In this document: in pieces, positions 56,601 to 64,000 of the stretch | How the letters are laid out: every line of letters starts with the position of its first letter | How positions within the stretch are numbered: the stretch's first letter is position 1 | NCBI GenBank assembly: GCA_947561585.1 | Contig: CANNZV010000513.1 | Coordinates: 733,212 to 797,211, forward strand | Reading direction: 5' to 3' | From: Caprella mutica | Lineage: Eukaryota; Arthropoda; Malacostraca; Amphipoda; Caprellidae | DNA: 64,000 nt | Notes under the pieces: model-generated | Seen by the model: only the letters and a program-made list of their open reading frames with translations | Told to the model about the DNA's origin: nothing | Databases searched by the model: none | Translations under genes and position numbers: made by a program

Positions 56601-58808
56601 TATCAGAGTTGCCAGTTATTGCCAGCAGTTATCACAGTTGCCAGTTATTGCCAGCAGTTATCAGAGTTGCCAGTTATTGCCAGCAGTTATCACAGTTGCC
56701 AGTTATTGCCAGCAGTTATAACAGTTGCCAGTTATTGCCAGCAGTTATCAGAGTTGCCAGTTATTGCCAGCAGCTATCACAGTTGCCAGTTATTGCCAGC
56801 AGTTATCAGAGTTGCCAGTTATTGCCAGCAGTTATCACAGTTGCCAGTTATTGCCAGCAGTTATCAGAGTTGCCAGTTATTGCCAGCAGTTATCAGAGTT
56901 GCCAGTTATTGCCAGCAGTTATCACAGTTGCCAGTTATTGCCAGCAGTTATAACAGTTGCCAGTTATTGCCAGCAGTTATCAGAGTTGCCAGTTATTGCC
57001 AGCAGCTATCACAGTTGCCAGTTATTGCCAGCAGTTATCAGAGTTGCCAGTTATTGCCAGCAGTTATCACAGTTGCCAGTTATTGCCAGCAGTTATCAGA
57101 GTTGCCAGTTATTGCCAGCAGTTATCACAGTTGCCAGTTATTGCCAGCAGTTATAACAGTTGCCAGTTATTGCCAGCAGTTATCAGAGTTGCCAGTTATT
57201 GCCAGCAGCTATCACAGTTGCCAGTTATTGCCAGCAGTTATCAGAGTTGCCAGTGATTGCCAGCAGTTATCACAGTTGCCAGTTATTGCCAGCAGTTATC
57301 AGAGTTGCCAGCTATTGCCAGCAGTTATCACAGTTGCCAGTTATTGCCAGCAGTTATCACAGTTGCCAGTTATTGCCAGCAGTTATAACAGTTGTCAGTT
57401 ATTGCCAGCAGTTATAACAGTTGCCAGTTATTGCCAGCAGTTATCACAGTTGCCAGTTATTGCCAGCAGTTATAACAGTTGCCAGTTATTGCCAGCAGTT
57501 ATCACAGTTGCCAGTTATTGCCAGCAGTTATAACAGTTGCCAGTTATTGCCAGCAGTTATAACAGTTGCCAGTTATTGCCAGCAGTTATAACAGTTGCCA
57601 GTTATTGCCAGCAGTTATAACAGTTGCCAGTTATTGCCAGCAGTTATAACAGTTGCCAGTTATTGCCAGCAGTTATCAGAGTTGCAAGTTATTGCCAGCA
57701 GTTATCAGAGTTGCAAGTTATTGCCAGCAGTTATCACAGTTGCCAGTTATTGCCAGCAGTTATCACAGTTGCCAGTTAATGCCAGCAGTTATAACAGTTG
57801 CCAGTTATTGCCAGCAGTTATAACAGTTGCCAGTTATTGCCAGCAGTTATAACAGTTGCCAGTTATTACCAGCAGTTATAACAGTTGCCAGTTATTGCCA
57901 GCAGTTATCACAGTTGCCAGTTATTGCCAGCAGTTATCACAGTTGCCAGTTATTGCCAGCAGTTATCACAGTTGCCAGTTATTGCCAGCAGTTATCACAG
58001 TTGCCAGTTATTGCCAGCAGTTATAACAGTTGCTAGTTATTGCCAGCAGTTATCACAGTTGCCAGTTATTGCCAGCAGTTATAACAGTTGCCAGTTATTG
58101 CCAGCAGTTATCAGAGTTGCCAGTTATTGCCAGCAGTTATCACAGTTGCCAGTTATTACCAGCAGTTATCAGAGTTGCCAGTTATTGCCAGCAGTTATCA
58201 CAGTTGCCAGTTATTGCCAGCAGTTATCAGAGTTGCCAGTTATTGCCAGCAGTTATCACAGTTGCCAGTTATTGCCAGCAGTTATAACAGTTGCCAGTTA
58301 TTGCCAGCAGTTATAACAGTTGCCAGTTATTGCCAGCAGTTATCAGAGTTGCCAGTTATTGCCAGCAGTTATCACAGTTGCCAGTTATTGCCAGCAGTTA
58401 TCAGAGTTGCCAGTTATTGCTAGCAGTTATCAGAGTTGCCAGTTATTGCCAGCAGTTATCACAGTTGCCAGTTATTGCCAGCAGTTATCAGAGTTGCCAG
58501 TTATTGCCAGCAGTTATCACAGTTGCCAGTTATTGCCAGCAGTTATCAGAGTTGCCAGTTATTTCCAGCAGTTATAACAGTTGCCAGTTATTGCCAGCAG
58601 TTATCAGAGTTGCCAGTTATTGCCAGCAGCTATCACAGTTGCCAGTTATTGCCAGCAGTTATCAGAGTTGCCAGTTATTGCCAGCAGTTATCACAGTTGC
58701 CAGTTATTGCCAGCAGTTATCAGAGTTGCCAGTTATTGCCAGCAGTTATCACAGTTGCCAGTTATTGCCAGCAGTTATAACAGTTGCCAGTTATTGCCAG
58801 CAGTTATA
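50666..58808. repeat. 29-bp satellite-like array, about 281 copies, with higher-order repeats
   Basis: The unit contains CAGTTGCCAGTTATTGCCAG followed by CAGTTATCA. Main variants are TATCACAG, TATCAGAG and TATAACAG at the unit junction, plus rare markers (ATTACCAGC, TTGCTAGCAG, AGCAGCTATC, TTGCAAG). The rare markers recur at fixed spacing, proving higher-order organisation (see findings). All three plus frames are stop-free over most of the length except where TATAACAG introduces TAA in one frame. This produces dozens of overlapping 29-residue-periodic frames that are not genes. Confidence 0.98.
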
Positions 58809-58825
58809 TGAATATTATTTTATTG

Positions 58826-60083
58826 AGTTATAGAAGTTAATTTGTATATTTCTCTGGTGACACATCAACTGATTATTAACATGTGGATTACCCCCAAGGC
58901 TCAATTTTAGGGTCACCGTTGTTTCTAATATTCATAAATGACTCTACCAATTCAGTTCCTTATTTAATATTTAAGTTCTATTCTGACGATTGTACGCTCT
59001 TACATTCGTTTGGTAGAGATCAAAAATACTCTGCTGCCGTAGATGTCAATAATAATTTCAAGAGAGCACTTGAATGGCTACCTCTAATAAATTGGCTATT
59101 AGTGATAAGACTAATTATTTGGTTTTTAACGTATAGAAGTGATATTGATATGGATGACACTTTGTCTTTACCAGTAGATTGAAGAAGTTGCTGTAGGAAT
59201 GTACAGGTAAAGCTTATACAGCGGACGATCTTTAAGAGGACACCACCTACAAAGGACAAAATATGTCCATTCTACCGGACATGCAACTTGCAAAAATGAC
59301 CTCTTTAAATGAAAAGGTTTAAGAAATATTTTACAGTCTACCAAGTATCTAGTTATTCATTTACTATATTCAGAGGTATTACAATGTACAAAATTATAAT
59401 CAACTCTTTAATGAATTGATTTCAGATTTTGAGTATTTTGATTTTGTTACCCTTTTCCGTCACATTTTCTTCGATTAGAAAAGCTCTATAGAAATTAAAC
59501 CTACCTTAATATTTCGTACATTTATATAAGTATACATATAAGTAAGTTATATAAATATTATAATATTTTCATTACAATTTTCCTTTAATAATTATCTGAA
59601 ATTGTTCACCTTCATTAGCGTTTCTTTGAAATGCTGTTAAAGAAAACTTGCAAAGTTAAAATCCCCAACTGAAGTAGAACCTCAGTCGCGCATAGCGTTC
59701 ACTGCTCGGCATAGCGGACACTTTTTCCGGTACCTGTACTCTCCGTAGTACGAGCTTTACCTGTATATCGATAGTCACCTAACTTTTTCGAAGGATATTC
59801 ATCCTATTTCTACTAGGTTGACTAAAGGGAGAGGTCTCCTGTGTAGATAAAATGATTTATTGCCCGTGTAACCATTAATTGAAATATATTTATCTTGCAA
59901 TTGTACATCCTCTTTTAATGTATGGAATTGAAGTCTACTTCATACTGCTTGACAGGTAAATACCCTGTCAAGATTCTTGGATTGACAAGGCCTTTATGCT
60001 CAATAAATGTAATCTTGTTTAGCAGATACCATTTCCGGGTATTTGTTCCAATTGTCAGACGAAGTTTTGTGTTTAATGAATAA
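58826..60083 (+). pseudogene. Non-LTR retrotransposon reverse transcriptase fragment, interrupted
   Basis: A plus frame at 58883-59182 begins with YPQGSILGSPLFLIFIND, the RT motif GVPQGSxLGPxLF.I.IND. It has YSDDCTLL at residues 33-40, corresponding to the catalytic (F/Y)ADD box with A changed to S. After a frame change the sequence reads EEVAVGMY up to 59203. Beyond the MITE at 59204-59763 it continues IDSHLTFSKDIHPIS...RLTKGRGLL (the RT thumb-like region), then YLAIVHPLLMYGIEVY at about 59890-59940 and further degenerate sequence to a stop at 60081-60083. The order matches Jockey/CR1-type LINEs. The 5' part is missing where the 29-bp array ends. Stops and frameshifts make it inactive. Confidence 0.82.
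59204..59763. mobile_element. MITE inserted in the LINE fragment, TA target duplication
   Basis: The element begins CAGGTAAAGCTTATACAGCG and ends GTACGAGCTTTACCTG, with TA at 59202-59203 and 59764-59765. The subterminal inverted similarity includes CAGCGGAC / GTCCGC-type words. Removing it with one TA rejoins the RT frame. A TACAGGTAAAGCC phrase at about 19859 suggests another degraded copy. Confidence 0.8.
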
Positions 60084-60779
60084 AAATAAATATAAGTACA
60101 GAAAAGAAAAATTAGCAAACTGGGATGTATTTACTATATTTGGAAAATATAAGTACTACATGCAGATAGGTATTTTCTTCTTATAGATGCTACATATATA
60201 AATAATAACAATCTAATTCATATGTACAATCTGGGAGAAATTCCTTTGCCGTGTATATGCAAGTTTTAGGTAATATCATTTTCAAAGTTAGTTAATATTT
60301 GCAGTAGAGTTAAGATTTTAATATACTAGTTATTGTACCTGTTAATTACTCTGTTCGTTATTTTGAGCTGAAATTTATTGTGAAAGACGCGCTACAAAAA
60401 TCAAAACAAAACAAAATTGAACAGTTACATAAAACATTTCAAACAAATCATTTTGCAAATTCACAATACCATTATTATTCCATTGCTATATATATTCTCC
60501 TTAAATACTGACATGAGGGGATACAAAATTAGTGAGTACAGTCTATTTAGTTTGTTCAAGGTATATTTTTAATGCTAATCATTTGAGAAGAGTTTGCATG
60601 AGCTTCAATGGAAGTTTTTCTTCGTCTTCAAGACGCTGTAATTGCAATCTAATTCTCTAAAGCTTAAAAAAGAAAACTGAGATGAAATTGTAAAGAATGT
60701 CTCCACTATACTGCTATATGTAAAGACAATAATTAAGAAGAATAATAGTATAATTATAATTATGTTTATAGTGTAAGTC
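60084..60779. other. AT-rich spacer
   Basis: May contain the decayed 3' end of the LINE. No other feature recognised. Confidence 0.35.
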
Positions 60780-60954
60780 ATTATAGTTAAACTGTACAAT
60801 GATCAAAATTTTACTTTTAATTGGTATCCATAAAACCTGCAAGTATCGTGGATACCATGCAATAAGAAAATAATTTTTTTATTATTTAATTTAGTTTATA
60901 TGATCGAAAATGTGGAACTGTCCGGTAATTAGAAGCTTACACTAACTATGCAAA
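60780..60954. mobile_element. Family A MITE, copy 22 (left end decayed)
   Basis: TTTAATTGGTATCCATAAAACC and GTATCGTGGATACC form the central palindrome. The right arm TATATGATCGAAAATGTGG and ACTGTCCGGTAATTAGAAGC is clear. Confidence 0.7.
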
Positions 60955-61547
60955 TTATTATTTGAAACAACGATCGCGTTTCATAATATGAACAATGATA
61001 AAATAATAATCGAAATCTAATCCAAACTAACATGATTTTAGACTATTTTCCATTGATTGGCTGAAGTTATTAGACTTCAAATGAAGGATTTCCTTTCTCT
61101 ATATTCTCTTTTCCTAGAGGGAATATAAGTTAAGAAATGAGCAAAAGGTAATTTGCTACAAACACCTTCCACTTAGAATAATATTAGAGAAAACCAAATA
61201 GTTTGGCTACACGATTGAAGAGTGAAAAGTACTACAAGAGAAAAGAGTCAAATGTGTTCACTGTTCATGCAGTGTCCAAAAAGGTTATGTTTCCTCTGTT
61301 TAAAATTATTAAAAGATATAGTAAACAGCGCATAAGGTTTTTGAGACTTTGTCTCTACCGCAAACGCAGTGCTGCAAGGATAATGTTTTTACTGATATTG
61401 GCTTTTACGTAAACTCTTCTCTGATTGGTCGGTAAGAACGAGGGGAGGGGGGGGGGGACCATGGAGCGGTAAAATGCTCCACCCATGTTAGATTTCTTCT
61501 TCTTGCATATAGTTATAGTTGAATTTATTTTCTTTTGAAATAATAAG
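60955..61547. other. Spacer with unrecognised 69-codon frame (61203-61412, +) and a G-rich run
   Basis: The frame is rich in K/R and hydrophobic residues but shows no family features. A G-run follows at about 61441-61458. Confidence 0.3.
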
Positions 61548-61672
61548 AAATTTTGAAACTCTCAACATTGATGGCTGTAATGTAGTTTGTTGTATCCGCT
61601 AGTTTTTTGTACTGCACAATTCATGATTATTTAATGACCTGGCAGGGGGGTTCGGGGTCAAAATTTTAAAAT
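61548..61672 (+). repeat. Dispersed repeat family D, copy 1
   Basis: CTCAACATTGATGGCTGTAATG, GTAGTTTGTTGTATCCGCTAG, TTGTACTGCACAATTCATG and TTTAATGACCTGGCAGGGG recur at 63275-63388 in the same orientation with about 85-90% identity by eye. Confidence 0.75.
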
Positions 61673-62146
61673 GCAATTAGTAAAGTTTCTTTAAAAAAAT
61701 GAGAAATTGTTAAACTGTGATTAAATCATCACGAAAACACTTCTCTCTGACTGTACCTGGTATCATAGCTCAATTTACCTGATTACCTATCTTCTGATAT
61801 ATGACAATATTGTAACCATAGAGCACTGTATTGATTGTATTGATACAATTGAAGAACAATGGCTAATTTGTTAGTAACTTTTTCAGGGTATACCGTACTC
61901 AATTACCGGACAGTTTCTTTCCCGAGAGGTACTATCAGAGAAAAAAGTTTTCGCAAGATACTAGTTTATGAATTCACAGTTTTCTAAATTCCCATTATTT
62001 TGAAATCTTACAAAATAGTCGTCAAGTACCCAGGTGAAATCAAAATATCTACAAGCATCACAACTAGGTTAGTTTCTCCATGTAAAGGTGAAATTCGTAA
62101 ACTGTCTAGGAATTATTACGGGTACACTTTTCTCTGACTGTACAAT
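61673..62146 (+). repeat. Dispersed repeat family E, with a family A left-end fragment (61885-61920)
   Basis: 61925-62146 matches 1543-1743. A shorter relative at 61673-61760 (CAATTAGTAAAGTTTC, GAGAAATTGTTAAACTGTG, CTTCTCTCTGACTGTAC) indicates local duplication. AGGGTATACCGTACTCAATT at 61885 is a family A left end without a right arm. Confidence 0.55.
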
Positions 62147-62172
62147 GAAGGTTGTCAGATTTCATAGAGATA

Positions 62173-62250
62173 CTATAGGTAGGTTGGTAGGTAGGGTTTT
62201 GGTGGTTTGGTAGGTAGGTAGGAATAGGTAGTTAGGTATAGGTAGGGTAT
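62173..62250. repeat. Imperfect (GTAG)n/(TAGG)n microsatellite
   Basis: GTAGGTTGGTAGGTAGGG and GGTAGGTAGGTAGGAATAGG phrases. It resembles but is not the insect telomere repeat TTAGG. Confidence 0.75.
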
Positions 62251-63090
62251 ATGTGGTCAGGCTGGTGGTCCTGTAACATGTGCTCAAAAGGAATTTGTCA
62301 GAGTAGCTTCTAGATTCCAGTGCTCTATGGGGGTGCCCGCATTTGAAAAAAGGAAAACAATATTCCAAGTGAATGGAATTTTAATTGGTTTTTTAAATAT
62401 GGAAATGAACAAACAGTTGGCTAATTTTTGTGAGAGGAAAAACACTTTTTGGATACATTTGGTAAATATTTTTATCTTATTGATTTATACTAATTCTATG
62501 CCTGTCCTACGTATAATATTTAAAAATTTATGGAAACTCTCCTTTTCAGTAAAATTAGAAACAAAATATAACGGAAATATTAATTATATCATTAAAAAAT
62601 ATAATATATTATTGCTACACTGTTCCTTCAATATAAATATACTGCCAATGCAAGGTAAATTATTCCAATAGCCATCAATTAATTATAATATAACCACCAT
62701 TACCAATCAATTAGTGTGTTCCAATCATGCAATGTTTTTCACAAATGTTCACAGATGTCAACGTTACACCTGCTAATGTTCTTTGAAGTAACAAATACTC
62801 ACTAATAATATCACAGACTGATTCTTCAAAGGTATACTGTTGAAACTGTTAAACCATCATTATTTCTATTGTTTGATGCATTAAATATTTATGAAGCTCA
62901 TTGATATGATTCATAACATGAAATTAATCCATTCATGATACCTCGAAATCGGGCAACTTAATCATAAGATTTTTATATTGGAATGAACCTAGCAAAGCAT
63001 TGTTATAAATCACTCACATGTTCATCTCATTTATATATTAAATAATCAAACTGTAAATAGTTACACCATTTTATCAACTATGCTTCACTG
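62251..63090. other. Spacer with unrecognised 114-codon frame (62327-62671, +)
   Basis: The frame is AT-driven (N, K, I-rich) with two hydrophobic stretches and no identifiable domain. I do not treat it as a gene. Confidence 0.3.
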
Positions 63091-63230
63091 TAGGCTAAGT
63101 TCCGAATAATTGGACGGTTTCACATCAGTATATGCAAATTATAATAACGAGTTGAAGAATGCTAATTTGTATACTTTTCATTACATAATCGAAAATGTGG
63201 TACATTTCGTTAACTCGGAACTAACCCTAT
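63091..63230. mobile_element. Family A MITE, copy 24
   Basis: TAGGCTAAGTTCCGAATAATTGG at the left and GTTAACTCGGAACTAACCCTA at the right; ATAATCGAAAATGTGGTAC forms the right arm. Confidence 0.75.
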
Positions 63231-63274
63231 TTGAATATGAATCAGGAAGTTTTATTTTCGGTCTCAGAATTATA

Positions 63275-63388
63275 AATGATAGCTCAACATGAATGACCGT
63301 TATGTAGTTTGTTACATCCGCTATAGTTTGTTGTACTGCACACTTCATGATTGTTTAATGACCTGGCAGGGGGTTTGGGGGGCGACAC
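63275..63388 (+). repeat. Dispersed repeat family D, copy 2
   Basis: GTAGTTTGTTACATCCGCTA, TTGTACTGCACACTTCATG and TTTAATGACCTGGCAGGGG match 61548-61672. Confidence 0.75.
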
Positions 63389-63740
63389 GCCTCCTTATAC
63401 ATCTAATTCATAAGTTACATTTATTCCTCAGACCGAATTTTTCGCTCAAATCTCATGTTGAATACATGTCAAAATTACTAATGTTACGTATCATTTTACA
63501 ACGATTAATGATATTATCCTATTTGATAAATAAACTACACATTTTAGTACTCATAACTTCAACTTTTTGAACTATTGTTTTTTGATATCACCATTATTTC
63601 CCAGAACCATATTGTATATACTATATATATTATGATAGATAGTTGCTTTATTTTCCTATCCATGAGATATACTCAATTTTACCCATTATTATAACTATTA
63701 AACTTTAATGACAATAGAATATACCTTCATAAATTCTACT
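63389..63740. other. AT-rich spacer
   Basis: No gene or repeat family recognised. Confidence 0.35.
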
Positions 63741-64000
63741 TTACATTTATATTATTACTTTAGATTTATATTATTACTTTACATTTATATTATTACTTTA
63801 GATTTATATTATTACTTTATATTTATATAATTACTTTACATTTATATTATTACTTTACATTTATATTATTACTTTACATTTATATTATTACTTTACATTT
63901 ATATTATTACTTTACATTTATATTATTACTTTACATTTATATTATTACTTTACATTTATATTATTACTTTACATTTATATTATTACTTTACATTTATATT
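63741..64000. repeat. 19-bp tandem repeat, at least 13 copies, truncated by window edge
   Basis: The unit is ACATTTATATTATTACTTT. Units at the left alternate ACATTT and AGATTT; those from about 63840 on are nearly identical. The array continues past the window. Confidence 0.95.

Noticed and set aside
2205..58808. CRISPR arrays
   Set aside because: The arrays are head-to-tail tandem repeats with no unique spacers, in a eukaryotic context.
50666..58833. Dozens of plus-strand frames with 29-residue periodicity
   Set aside because: They are overlapping frames of one 29-bp satellite; stops appear only where the TATAACAG variant falls in frame.
62173..62250. Telomeric repeat
   Set aside because: The tract is an imperfect GTAG/TAGG microsatellite, not a run of TTAGG, and is internal.

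Overview
The window looks like intergenic or intronic DNA from an AT-rich eukaryotic nuclear genome, most likely an arthropod and probably an insect. The reasons are a degenerate Tc1/mariner element, a broken non-LTR retrotransposon, many MITE-like and foldback elements, long minisatellites, and no prokaryotic-style gene, operon, rRNA or CRISPR array. I could not place it more precisely. I found no intact host protein-coding gene. Almost every long open frame is an artefact of a stop-free tandem repeat whose unit length is not a multiple of three, or lies inside a mobile-element hairpin.

About 18 kb (over a quarter) is tandem repeat: a 13-bp array (2205-4180), a 16-bp array (4665-5080), a 30-bp array (5673-6150), a 25-bp array (9630-12665) with a second inverted array of the same unit at 31803-33203, a 15-bp array (13871-14036), a 35-bp array (about 30025-30885), a 12-bp array (39206-39731), 19/22-bp arrays (42066-42380, 44420-44592), a 29-bp array (45514-46468), a very large unrelated 29-bp array with higher-order structure (50666-58808), and a 19-bp array running off the right edge (63741-64000).

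The rest is dominated by dispersed repeats. Family A, a TA-flanked hairpin MITE with ends GGGTAAGTT...AACTTACCC, has about 24 full or partial copies. Family B (about 240 bp) has seven. A Helentron-like element is present as two inverted copies (13243-13834 and 43177-43766). Further mobile features are a pogo-like MITE group, a 0.94-kb near-perfect palindrome (27243-28181), a 2.46-kb element with about 330-bp inverted ends (16022-18482), and a foldback element whose arms are inverted 15-bp minisatellites (37156-38216). The last sits inside a family A copy with an 8-bp target duplication. A 1.5-kb element carrying a tRNA-like segment (48170-49680) is nested in another family A copy. The RT remnant at 58826-60083 is interrupted by a TA-flanked MITE whose removal rejoins an in-frame RT-type stretch.

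The remaining sequence (for example 8740-9070, 19530-19850, 22540-23480, 26780-26890, 33600-34090 and 38290-38580) is less AT-rich and unassigned. It is where regulatory DNA or small exons would be sought. I see no multi-gene system here; the main interest is the nested-element and higher-order-repeat architecture.
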